Source: CAILHX01 sp964511385
GTDB taxonomy: Bacteria > Pseudomonadota > Gammaproteobacteria > Burkholderiales > Methylophilaceae
DNA: 64,000 nucleotides
Assembly (NCBI GenBank): GCA_964511385.1
Contig: CAZEFE010000003.1
Coordinates: 62,001-126,000, forward strand
Direction of reading: 5' to 3'
Positions 53,122 to 60,374 of the stretch are shown in pieces (position 1 is the stretch's first letter; each line of letters opens with the position of its first letter). The translations under genes and the position numbers were made by a program. The notes beneath the pieces were generated by a model that made no database searches, had not been told where the DNA came from, and was given only the letters and a program-made list of their open reading frames with translations.

Positions 53122-54618
53122 CTAGTTGGTTTTGTCGAAGCGCCGATATTGCACCGCCTCGGCAATATGTGCCGTACCGATACCGGATTCGCCCGCCAGA
53201 TCGGCAATGGTGCGCGCCACCTTGAGAATGCGGTGATATGCCCGTGCGGATAAATCGAGCCGGCTGATCGCCTGTTTCAACAAATTCTGCCCCTGCTGAT
53301 CCGGGGCGCAAAATTCGTCGATCTCCAGCGTCCCCAGCACATTGTTGGCCTTGCCCTGCCGTGCCAGCTGCCGCGCGCGCGCGGCTTCAACCCTGGCCCG
53401 GACGGCATCGCTGCCCTCGCCTTTTGCCTGTGCGGTCAACTCGGCTTCGGGTAACGCCGGCACTTCGATCTGCAAATCAATCCTGTCCAGCAACGGGCCG
53501 GAAATTTTGGCCCGGTAACGCGCCACTTGATCCGGCGTGCAACGGCATTTGCCGTTCGGATGCCCGAGGAAACCGCAAGGGCAAGGGTTCATCGCCGCCA
53601 GCAGCTGAAATCGGGCGGGGAAATCGGCTTGTCGCGCCGCGCGCGAAATGGTGATGCGTCCGGATTCCAGCGGCTCGCGCAGCACTTCCAGTACGGCACG
53701 CGCAAACTCCGGCAACTCGTCCAGGAACAACACGCCATGATGTGCCAGCGATATTTCGCCAGGACGCGGGTTACCGCCGCCGCCAACCAGCGCTACCGCC
53801 GACGCGGTATGGTGGGGCGCGCGATACGGCCGGCGCTTCCACTGCTCCAGCCTGAAGCCGCCGTGCAGCGAAGCAATCGCCGCCGCCTCCAGCGCATCCT
53901 CGTCCGTCATGCTCGGCAGAATCCCGGCAAAGCGCGCCGCCAGCATGGATTTCCCGGTGCCGGGCGGGCCTGACATCAGCACGCTGTGCCCGCCGGCTGC
54001 AGCGATCTCCAATGCGCGCTTGGCGGCAAGCTGGCCTTTGACTTCGCTAAAATCCGGGTAGTTGAGCGCAGCGGCATTAACAGCGGCAAGCTGGCGCGAC
54101 AGCAGTTGCCGGCCGTTCAGATGGGCGCACACCTCCAATAAAGTATGCGCCGGGAAAATCGTTGCATCCTGTACCAACGCGGCTTCGGATGCACTTTGTT
54201 GGGGCAGGATAAAGGCTCGCCCATCGCGATGGGCTTTTAATGTCATCGCCAGCGCCCCGCGTATCGGGCGCAGTTCGCCGGTCAGAGCCAGCTCCCCGGC
54301 GAATTCATATTCGTTTAGCTTATCCGATGGAATTTGCCCGGAAGCCGCCAGTATCCCCAAGGCGATCGGCAGATCAAAGCGCCCGCTTTCCTTGGGCAAA
54401 TCCGCCGGCGCCAGGTTTACGGTAATCCGGCGGGCGGGGAATTCGAAACGCGATGTCTGCAAGGCCGCCCGGACGCGGTCCTTGCTTTCCTTGACCTCGG
54501 CTTCCGGCAAACCAACAATGGTGAAGTTGGGCAGGCCGTTGGCCAGATGCACCTCCACGGTGACCGGTGGCGCATCCATGCCTGACAGTGCGCGGCTGTA
54601 GAGGACGGCCAGCGCCAT
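53122..54618 (-). CDS. comM: YifB/ComM family Mg-chelatase-like AAA+ ATPase
   Basis: A 498-residue protein. An N-terminal Lon-protease-like fold (LANGLPNFTIVGLPEAEVKE), a Mg-chelatase AAA+ core with GPPGTGKSMLA and VLFLDELPEF, and a C-terminal domain with a zinc-like cluster (CPCGFLGHPNGKCRC). ComM is a hexameric helicase that promotes branch migration during natural transformation. Full length. Confidence 0.95.
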   Translation of the reverse strand: MALAVLYSRALSGMDAPPVTVEVHLANGLPNFTIVGLPEAEVKESKDRVRAALQTSRFEFPARRITVNLAPADLPKESGRFDLPIALGILAASGQIPSDKLNEYEFAGELALTGELRPIRGALAMTLKAHRDGRAFILPQQSASEAALVQDATIFPAHTLLEVCAHLNGRQLLSRQLAAVNAAALNYPDFSEVKGQLAAKRALEIAAAGGHSVLMSGPPGTGKSMLAARFAGILPSMTDEDALEAAAIASLHGGFRLEQWKRRPYRAPHHTASAVALVGGGGNPRPGEISLAHHGVLFLDELPEFARAVLEVLREPLESGRITISRAARQADFPARFQLLAAMNPCPCGFLGHPNGKCRCTPDQVARYRAKISGPLLDRIDLQIEVPALPEAELTAQAKGEGSDAVRARVEAARARQLARQGKANNVLGTLEIDEFCAPDQQGQNLLKQAISRLDLSARAYHRILKVARTIADLAGESGIGTAHIAEAVQYRRFDKTN

Positions 54619-54627
54619 TATTTTTCA

Positions 54628-54770
54628 GGAGATACTGAATAAATGGCTACGCAGGTGAATTGCCGCGTTGCGCGGTGCTCGGAACCTCGCCGTACTCCTT
54701 GTATTGTCTCGGTTCCTGCGCTCCGTGCGCCTTGCACTTCATCCCGCTCGCTCATTTATTCAGCACCTCC
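54628..54770. repeat. 143-bp hairpin-ended repeat, copy 2
   Basis: The same element as 44765-44907, inverted. Its ends read GGAGATACTGAATAAATG and CATTTATTCAGCACCTCC. Compared with copy 1, two base pairs of the end stem differ on both arms (C-G to T-A and G-C to A-T), so pairing is kept. It spans the comM-ubiK spacer and supplies the last codons and TAA stop of ubiK (54756-54758). Confidence 0.88.
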
Positions 54771-55007
54771 CCCAGTCAGCCGGGTTTCCAGTTCAGCCAG
54801 CTTTTGCTCCAGCGCGTCCAGTTGTTCGCGCGCCTTCAACAGCACCTGGGTCTGCGTATCAAACTCTTCGCGCGTAACAATATCCAGCTTGGCAAACGCG
54901 CTTTGCAACAATGCGCGCAGGTTTTTCTCAACCTCTGCCACCGGCGTTTGCGCAATCAGTGCGCTGATTTTGCTGCTGATGTCATCTAGTATCTTGTTAT
55001 CCAGCAT
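54756..55007 (-). CDS. ubiK: Ubiquinone biosynthesis accessory factor UbiK (BMFP/DUF526)
   Basis: An 83-residue, almost wholly helical protein. An amphipathic N-terminal helix (LDDISSKISALI), then NLRALLQSAFAKLDIVTREEFDTQ, then a C-terminal coiled coil (LLKAREQLDALEQKLAELE). This is the UbiK pattern; UbiK trimers support aerobic ubiquinone synthesis with UbiJ. The last four residues (GGAE) come from the repeat element. Confidence 0.9.
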   Translation of the reverse strand: MLDNKILDDISSKISALIAQTPVAEVEKNLRALLQSAFAKLDIVTREEFDTQTQVLLKAREQLDALEQKLAELETRLTGGGAE

Positions 55008-55080
55008 GATGGTTCCTTAGCGTTCTGAGCGGATGGAAAGAGTGTAGCAAAGAACCATCCCGCCTGATCATCTCCGCTCA

Positions 55081-55096
55081 GCACCAACACGGTGCA
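55081..55096 (+). promoter_or_regulatory. NtrC-type binding site upstream of torF-glnK-amtB
   Basis: GCACCAACACGGTGC is a perfect GCACC-N5-GGTGC palindrome, the known NtrC target form. It lies about 110 bp upstream of the sigma54 promoter core, a normal enhancer distance. A weaker related half-site pair is near 55110-55127. Confidence 0.8.
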
Positions 55097-55190
55097 CCTC
55101 CCAAGACAATGCACCACGACCAATGCACAGCAATGGGACAACACTCCCCACAAAAACAATAAGTGATTGTTTTTTATTTAAATTAATGCC

Positions 55191-55207
55191 TTGGCACGGC
55201 TGTTGCT
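55191..55207 (+). promoter_or_regulatory. Sigma54 promoter of torF-glnK-amtB
   Basis: TTGGCACGGCTGTTGCT matches the sigma54 consensus TTGGCACG-N4-TTGCT fully, with GG and GC at the required spacing. It precedes the torF ATG by 56 bp. With the upstream NtrC site it predicts induction under nitrogen limitation. Confidence 0.9.
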
Positions 55208-55263
55208 AATGATCATGGCGCAAAGCTTTTATTTTTTTATGTCACGTCCCGAAAGGATTCATC

Positions 55264-56061
55264 ATGCAAAAGAAGTTTATTTCCATGGCAGTACTGGCTG
55301 CACTCGGTGCAATGCCTGTTATCGCCTCTGCTGAAGACGCTGCTCCTGCGGCAGCACCTGCAGCTGCAGAACCGGCATCCCCGCATACCTTTGCCTACAA
55401 CATCGGGCTGTTCAGCCAGTATATTTTCCGCGGCCTGACCCAAACTGGTGAAGACCTGGCGCTGCAGGGCGGCGTGGATTATTCCCATTCCAGCGGCTTC
55501 TATGCCGGTGCCTGGGCTTCCAACGTCAGCTGGCTTGAAGACGCAGCCGCCTACACCAGTTCCAGCCTCGAGCTCGACCTCTATGGCGGTTACCGCAACA
55601 CTTTCGGCAAAACGGACTTTGGTTATGACGTCGGCCTGCTGCAGTACATCTATCCTGGTGACGAAGCCGCTGGCGTGAAGAAAGCGGAAACCACGGAAAT
55701 CTACGGCAGCCTGAGCTACAAGTGGCTTGCAGCCAAGGTATCCGTAGTTGCTTCTGATGGCGCCTGGGGCTTCCGGAATGCTGATGGCACCTGGTATGCC
55801 GAACTGAATGCAAACGTGCCGATTGGCGAAACCGGCATTACTGCCAACGTCCATCTCGGCCGCCAGGACTTCAGCGGTACCGGCAACGATGTGTTTAATT
55901 ACACCGACTGGAAGCTTGGTGCCACCAAGGCGTTCAGCAATGGCGTGAATGTTGGTGCGTTCTATTCCGACACCAATGCGGCCAAGGCAAGCTGGACTGA
56001 TGTGTCCGGCCAATACCTGGGCGACAGCCAGTTCACCGTGTTCGTGCAGAAAACGTTCTAA
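55264..56061 (+). CDS. TorF family putative outer-membrane channel
   Basis: A 265-residue protein of the TorF/Gcw_chp family. Signal peptide ends ASA about residue 23, followed by an Ala/Pro-rich linker (to about 42), then a beta barrel beginning YNIGLFSQYIFRGLTQT and ending QFTVFVQKTF with the terminal Phe. It precedes glnK-amtB under a sigma54 promoter, suggesting a role in passage of nitrogen compounds across the outer membrane; substrate unproven. Confidence 0.85.
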   Translation: MQKKFISMAVLAALGAMPVIASAEDAAPAAAPAAAEPASPHTFAYNIGLFSQYIFRGLTQTGEDLALQGGVDYSHSSGFYAGAWASNVSWLEDAAAYTSSSLELDLYGGYRNTFGKTDFGYDVGLLQYIYPGDEAAGVKKAETTEIYGSLSYKWLAAKVSVVASDGAWGFRNADGTWYAELNANVPIGETGITANVHLGRQDFSGTGNDVFNYTDWKLGATKAFSNGVNVGAFYSDTNAAKASWTDVSGQYLGDSQFTVFVQKTF

Positions 56062-56074
56062 GCAGCGACTACTT

Positions 56075-56103
56075 AAGGCGGGTCGCACCCGGCCCGCCTT
56101 TTC
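56075..56103 (+). terminator. Attenuating hairpin between torF and glnK
   Basis: An 8-bp stem AAGGCGGG / CCCGCCTT (56075-56082 and 56093-56100) followed by only a short T stretch. Likely a partial terminator that lowers glnK-amtB transcription relative to torF, since no separate glnK promoter is evident in the 65-bp spacer. Confidence 0.6.
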
Positions 56104-56126
56104 ACCACTCTACACAGGAGACAGTC

Positions 56127-56465
56127 ATGAAATTCGTCACCGCCATCATCAAGCCGTTCAAGCTTGACGAGGTGCGCGAGGCACTTTCCGCCATTGGCGT
56201 ACAGGGCATCACCGTTACCGAAGTCAAGGGATTTGGCCGGCAAAAGGGCCATACCGAACTGTATCGCGGCGCAGAATATGTCGTGGATTTTCTGCCCAAG
56301 GTCAAGCTCGAAGCCGCCATCAAGGATGACCAGTTGGACCAGGTTATCGAAGCGATTGAAAAATCCGCCAGCACCGGCAAAATCGGCGACGGCAAGGTTT
56401 TTGTTTTCGATCTCGAACAAGTTCACCGTATCCGCACCGGCGAAACCGGCACGGATGCACTATAA
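56127..56465 (+). CDS. glnK: Nitrogen regulatory protein P-II
   Basis: A 112-residue PII protein. The T loop holds Tyr51 (ELYRGAEYVVDF), the uridylylation site; the B loop has TGKIGDGKVFV. It binds ATP/ADP and 2-oxoglutarate, and its GlnK form blocks AmtB when ammonium is ample. ACAGGAG ribosome site; it precedes amtB by 10 bp. Confidence 0.96.
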   Translation: MKFVTAIIKPFKLDEVREALSAIGVQGITVTEVKGFGRQKGHTELYRGAEYVVDFLPKVKLEAAIKDDQLDQVIEAIEKSASTGKIGDGKVFVFDLEQVHRIRTGETGTDAL

Positions 56466-56475
56466 GGAGAGCACC

Positions 56476-58008
56476 ATGAAACGCTTTTTCTCCACACTCA
56501 TGCTGCTGGGCGTACTCGGCTTCAGCGGTGCGACTTTTGCAGAGGATGCAGCAGCTCCGGCGACACCCGCAGCGACTGAGGCTGCTGCTGCGCCACAGGC
56601 TGCCGAAGCTGCCGTTGCGCCCGTGGCGGCTCCTGCTGCCGAAGCTGCCGCACCGGCAGCAACTCCGGCACCAAGCCCCAACAAGGGTGACACTTCCTGG
56701 TTGCTGGTCGCCACCCTGCTGGTGATCATGATGTCCATCCCCGGCCTGGCGCTGTTTTACGGCGGGCTGGTGCGCAGCAAGAACATGCTGTCCATCCTGA
56801 TCCAGGTGTTTTCCATTTTTGCGCTGATCGTTGTGTTGTGGGCGATTTATGGCTACAGCCTGGCGTTCACCCAAGGTAGTGGCAGCTTGAGCCCGTTTAT
56901 CGGCGGCTTCGACCGGCTGTTCCTGAACGGCGTATTCAACCCAACGGACGGTAGCGTGGCCAATGGCGCAACCTTCAGCAAAGGCGTGGTGATTCCGGAG
57001 TTTGCGTTCATCGCCTTCCAAGCCACCTTTGCTGCCATTACCGTGGCGCTGATCGTGGGCGGGTTCGCCGAACGCGCGAAGTTCTCTGCCGTGCTGCTGT
57101 TCTCGGCGCTGTGGTTCACCTTCGCTTACCTGCCCATCGCGCATATGGTCTGGTTCTGGGCGGGCCCCGATGCCTATACCACGCAGGCTGCTGCTGACGC
57201 GGCCACGGCCGGCGCCGGCTGGCTGTTCCAGAAAGGTGCGCTGGACTTTGCCGGTGGTACCGTGGTGCACATCAATGCCGGCGTTGCCGCGCTGGTGGGT
57301 GCCATTGTGATCGGCAAGCGCATCGGCTACGGCAAGGAATCGTTTGCGCCGCATAGCCTGACCATGACCCTGATCGGCACTTCGCTGCTGTGGGTGGGCT
57401 GGTTCGGGTTCAACGCAGGTTCCGCGCTGGAAGCCGGTGGTACTGCAACGCTGGCATTTGCCAACACCTTGATTGCAACTGCTGCAGCCACGCTGACCTG
57501 GCTGACAACCGAGTGGCTGCTCAAGGGCAAGCCATCCCTGCTGGGTGCTGCGTCCGGCGCGGTTGCCGGCCTGGTGGCGATCACCCCGGCTTGCGGCTGG
57601 GTTGGCATCGGCGGCGGCCTGGTCATCGGCGCACTGGCTGGCGTGGTGTGCTTCTGGGGCGTCACCGGCCTGAAGAAACTGCACGGTGTTGACGATGCTC
57701 TGGATGTGTTCGGCGTGCATGCTGTCGGCGGCATTCTGGGCGCACTGCTGACCGGTGTGTTCAACACCTGGAAACTGGGCGGCACCGGTATCTATGATTA
57801 CGTCAACAACAAGGTCATTGATACCGAAATCGGAGCGCAGGTGTGGATTCAGGCACAAGCCGTACTGACTGCGGTAATCTGGTCGGCGGTGGTTGCCTAC
57901 GTTGCCTACAAGATCGTGGACCTGACCATCGGCCTGCGTGTCAGCGAAGAAGCCGAACGTGAAGGGCTGGACACCACTGAACATGGTGAACGTGCCTATA
58001 ACCACTAA
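56476..58008 (+). CDS. amtB: Ammonium transporter AmtB
   Basis: A 510-residue Amt protein. Signal peptide about 1-22, then an unusually long Ala/Pro-rich segment to about residue 70, then eleven helices. The twin pore histidines are in VVHINAGVAAL and FGVHAVGGILG; the Phe gate region (FIAFQATFAAIT) and AmtB signature (DFAGGTVVHINAG) are intact. It conducts ammonium and is controlled by GlnK. Confidence 0.95.
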   Translation: MKRFFSTLMLLGVLGFSGATFAEDAAAPATPAATEAAAAPQAAEAAVAPVAAPAAEAAAPAATPAPSPNKGDTSWLLVATLLVIMMSIPGLALFYGGLVRSKNMLSILIQVFSIFALIVVLWAIYGYSLAFTQGSGSLSPFIGGFDRLFLNGVFNPTDGSVANGATFSKGVVIPEFAFIAFQATFAAITVALIVGGFAERAKFSAVLLFSALWFTFAYLPIAHMVWFWAGPDAYTTQAAADAATAGAGWLFQKGALDFAGGTVVHINAGVAALVGAIVIGKRIGYGKESFAPHSLTMTLIGTSLLWVGWFGFNAGSALEAGGTATLAFANTLIATAAATLTWLTTEWLLKGKPSLLGAASGAVAGLVAITPACGWVGIGGGLVIGALAGVVCFWGVTGLKKLHGVDDALDVFGVHAVGGILGALLTGVFNTWKLGGTGIYDYVNNKVIDTEIGAQVWIQAQAVLTAVIWSAVVAYVAYKIVDLTIGLRVSEEAEREGLDTTEHGERAYNH

Positions 58009-58029
58009 TCGGGATCGGTCCTGAAAAAC

Positions 58030-58060
58030 AAAGCGGGGGCTTAAGGCTCCCGCTTTTTTT
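58030..58060 (+). terminator. Terminator of torF-glnK-amtB
   Basis: AAAGCGGG / CCCGCTTT stem (58030-58037, 58049-58056) with an 11-nt loop and a T tract, 22 nt after the amtB stop. Confidence 0.88.
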
Positions 58061-58121
58061 ATGTTCTTTTTGCCGGGAAGTCCTCATAATTCCGTATTAA
58101 TCATGTCTCACGGGAAATAAA

Positions 58122-58886
58122 ATGCGTCGCAAAATGGTGGTAGGCAACTGGAAAATGCACGGCAGCCTGAAGGAAAACAAGAGTCTGCTCGAAGGCGTCA
58201 AACAAGGCGTCAAGCATTTTCACAACGCCGACTTTGTGGTCTGCGCGCCGTACCCTTATCTCGCCCAGGCGCAATCGCTGCTGCAAGGCAGCAACATTGC
58301 ATGGGGCGCACAAAACATGTGTTCCACCAACGACGGCGCCATCACCGGCGCTGTTTCCCCCGCCATGCTGGTGGACTTTGGCTGCACCCACGTGATTATC
58401 GGCCATTCCGAGCGCCGCAACCTGTTCAACGAAACCGACGATACCGCCGCCGCGCGCTTTAATGCCGCGCTGGAAGCCGGGTTGATCCCGATTTTCTGCA
58501 TGGGCGAATCACACGAAGAGCGCGAGTCCGACTGGACCGATTACATTGTCGGCCGACAGCTGGATTCCATCATCCGCCGTTTCGGCCCGCAGGCGCTGGT
58601 CAATGCCGTGCTGGCCTACGAACCGCTGTGGGCGGTCGGTACCGGCAACCCGGCCACACCGGAACAGGCACAGGAAGTGCATGACTTCATCCGCGAACGC
58701 ATTGCCCGCTGCAATATGGAAATTGCCGCCAACGTCCGCATTCTTTATGGCGGCAGCGTCAAGCCCAATAACGCGGCAAAACTGTTCGCCATGCCCGACA
58801 TTGACGGCGGCCTGATCGGCGGCGCTTCGCTGAGCGCGAAAGAATTCGTGCCGATCTGCCAGGCAGCCAACGGCGAACTCACCTGA
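58122..58886 (+). CDS. tpiA: Triosephosphate isomerase
   Basis: A 254-residue TIM barrel interconverting DHAP and GAP. VGNWKMHGS (catalytic Lys), IIGHSERRNLF (catalytic His) and AYEPLWAVGTG (catalytic Glu), plus loop 7-8 GGSVKPNN and GGASL, are intact. It is not followed by secG as in many proteobacteria; the next 230 bp hold an NtrC-like site, a sigma54 promoter and a short terminated RNA candidate. Confidence 0.97.
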   Translation: MRRKMVVGNWKMHGSLKENKSLLEGVKQGVKHFHNADFVVCAPYPYLAQAQSLLQGSNIAWGAQNMCSTNDGAITGAVSPAMLVDFGCTHVIIGHSERRNLFNETDDTAAARFNAALEAGLIPIFCMGESHEERESDWTDYIVGRQLDSIIRRFGPQALVNAVLAYEPLWAVGTGNPATPEQAQEVHDFIRERIARCNMEIAANVRILYGGSVKPNNAAKLFAMPDIDGGLIGGASLSAKEFVPICQAANGELT

Positions 58887-58900
58887 AACTTGCATTCATT

Positions 58901-58915
58901 GCACCATTCGGGTGC
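58901..58915 (+). promoter_or_regulatory. NtrC-type palindrome downstream of tpiA
   Basis: GCACCATTCGGGTGC, again a perfect GCACC-N5-GGTGC, 15 nt after the tpiA stop. It is the same design as 55081-55095 and lies 74 bp upstream of the GG of a sigma54 promoter. Confidence 0.72.
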
Positions 58916-58986
58916 TTTCGCCCACCTTTACAACCAAACCCAGCCAAGACAAAACAATAACTAACTGATAAATATAAATATTATTT

Positions 58987-59004
58987 ATGGCACGCTTAGT
59001 GCTT
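58987..59004 (+). promoter_or_regulatory. Sigma54 promoter of an orphan transcript
   Basis: ATGGCACGCTTAGTGCTT fits TTGGCACG-N4-TTGCT with one change in each half and the GG and GC at correct spacing. It faces away from tpiA toward a terminator only about 80 bp away. Confidence 0.68.
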
Positions 59005-59013
59005 ATATAACAG

Positions 59014-59092
59014 TGAGTTTGCGAAGTTGTGGTTTATGTTCTTGTTTATCTCCTCTCCTCCCTTAGCGGGTCTTTGCACCCGCTCTTTTTTT
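59014..59092 (+). ncRNA. Candidate nitrogen-regulated small RNA
   Basis: A predicted transcript of about 80 nt from the sigma54 promoter (start near 59012-59016) to an intrinsic terminator: AGCGGGT / ACCCGCT stem (59065-59084) and seven T. Just before the terminator stem, TCTCCTCTCCTCCCTT (59049-59064) is C/U-rich and complementary to Shine-Dalgarno sequences (AGGAGG), a common seed in Hfq-type regulators. No convincing ORF is contained. Prediction from sequence only. Confidence 0.6.
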
Positions 59093-59119
59093 GCCTGTCG
59101 CATTTCCACCCCGGCAACA

Positions 59120-60283
59120 TCACGACCCCATCCCGAATACCAATTCCCGTTGCTCCGGGGACCCATCTTCCACCAACCCTGATGCCTTGGTCAGCGCACT
59201 GACACGCACTCCCAACAACCGGATTTTCTGATCCAAAGGCACACGCTTGAGACACTCCCCCGCCGCACGGCGGATTTCAACGGCATCCTGCGTGGGCACC
59301 GGCAGGGTGAGATCGCGCGTGACGCTGCGAAAATCCTGGTATCTGAGCTTGATGCCAACGGTACGGCCAACATACCCCTTGCGCTTGAGGTCATCCGCAA
59401 CGCGCTGGCACAGCGCGGTGAAAGCGGCGGAAAGCTCGGCGCGGTCGCGTTTGACATGCAGGTCGCGTTCGAAGGTGGTTTCACGGCTGGTGGATTTGGG
59501 GTCGGAGCGACCGACTACCGGCCGGTTATCGCGGCCATGTGCGGCTGCCACCAGCCAGTTGGCGTAGCTGAGGCCGAAGTGTTTCTGCAACAGCGCGGGG
59601 CTGGCCTGCGCCAGTTCGGCAATGGTGTGGATACCCAGTGCAGCCAGCTTCTGCGCGGCCTTGGGGCCGATGCCGTTGATCTTGCCGACATTCAGCGGCC
59701 AGATACGGGTAACCAAACTCGCCTCGTCCAGCAGGGTCAGCCCATCCGGCTTGTCGAGGTCGGAGCCGATTTTTGCCAGCAGTTTATTGGGAGCAACGCA
59801 GATAGAACAGGTCAAGCCGGTGGCCTCGGCCACAGCCTGCTTGATGCGTAGCGCCAGTGGACGGGATGCTTCCGGGTGCTGGGTGAGATCAATATAGATT
59901 TCGTCTATGCCGCGATCTTCTATGTGCGGCGCGATGCTGGCAACCGCTTGCTTGAACAGCCGCGAATAATGGCTATACGCCGCAAAATCAGCCGGTAGCA
60001 GCACCGCCTCTGGCGCCAGCCTGGCGGCTTTCATCATGCCCATCGCCGAAAACACGCCCAACGCACGGGCTTCGTAAGTGGAGGTTGTCACTACGCCGCG
60101 CCCGACATAATCCTTGAGTTGGAAAAAGCGGCGGCTGCCATCCGGCAGCAGTTCCGGCGCATGGGCCGAACGCCCGCCGACCACCATGGGCAGGCCGCGC
60201 AATTCGGGATAGCGCAGCAATTCGACCCCGGCAAAAAACATATCCATGTCGAGGTGGGCGATACGGCGTGGGAGAGCATCCAT
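59120..60283 (-). CDS. dinB: DNA polymerase IV
   Basis: A 387-residue Y-family translesion polymerase. HLDMDMFFAGVE carries the first catalytic aspartate; the second acidic pair is DRGIDEIYIDLT; YEARALGVFSAM is the nucleotide-contacting motif, here with some changes from the E. coli form. Helix-hairpin-helix GKINGIGPKAAQKL and little-finger domain follow. ATG at 60283 is preferred. The C terminus lacks an obvious QxxLF beta-clamp motif, though QRELVF near the end could serve. Confidence 0.92.
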   Translation of the reverse strand: MDALPRRIAHLDMDMFFAGVELLRYPELRGLPMVVGGRSAHAPELLPDGSRRFFQLKDYVGRGVVTTSTYEARALGVFSAMGMMKAARLAPEAVLLPADFAAYSHYSRLFKQAVASIAPHIEDRGIDEIYIDLTQHPEASRPLALRIKQAVAEATGLTCSICVAPNKLLAKIGSDLDKPDGLTLLDEASLVTRIWPLNVGKINGIGPKAAQKLAALGIHTIAELAQASPALLQKHFGLSYANWLVAAAHGRDNRPVVGRSDPKSTSRETTFERDLHVKRDRAELSAAFTALCQRVADDLKRKGYVGRTVGIKLRYQDFRSVTRDLTLPVPTQDAVEIRRAAGECLKRVPLDQKIRLLGVRVSALTKASGLVEDGSPEQRELVFGMGS

Positions 60284-60374
60284 CCTGCATAGTGTTTCCC
60301 ATGCTGCCGCAAACCGCAATCGGGAAATTCCAGGCAAAATTCCGTTTTATTCACCATGCTACAATTCACGCACT

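Noticed and set aside
55110..55127. Second NtrC site before torF
   Set aside because: TGCACC and AATGCA half-sites are present but their spacing is one base off and one arm is mismatched, so it is at best a weak site.
59037..59195. Short plus-strand ORF starting in the candidate small RNA
   Set aside because: It runs straight through the intrinsic terminator and into dinB antisense, has no ribosome site, and has no recognisable protein features.
60284..60374. LexA (SOS) box before dinB
   Set aside because: No CTGT-N8-ACAG-like palindrome is present in the dinB-gshA spacer, so SOS control is not supported from sequence.
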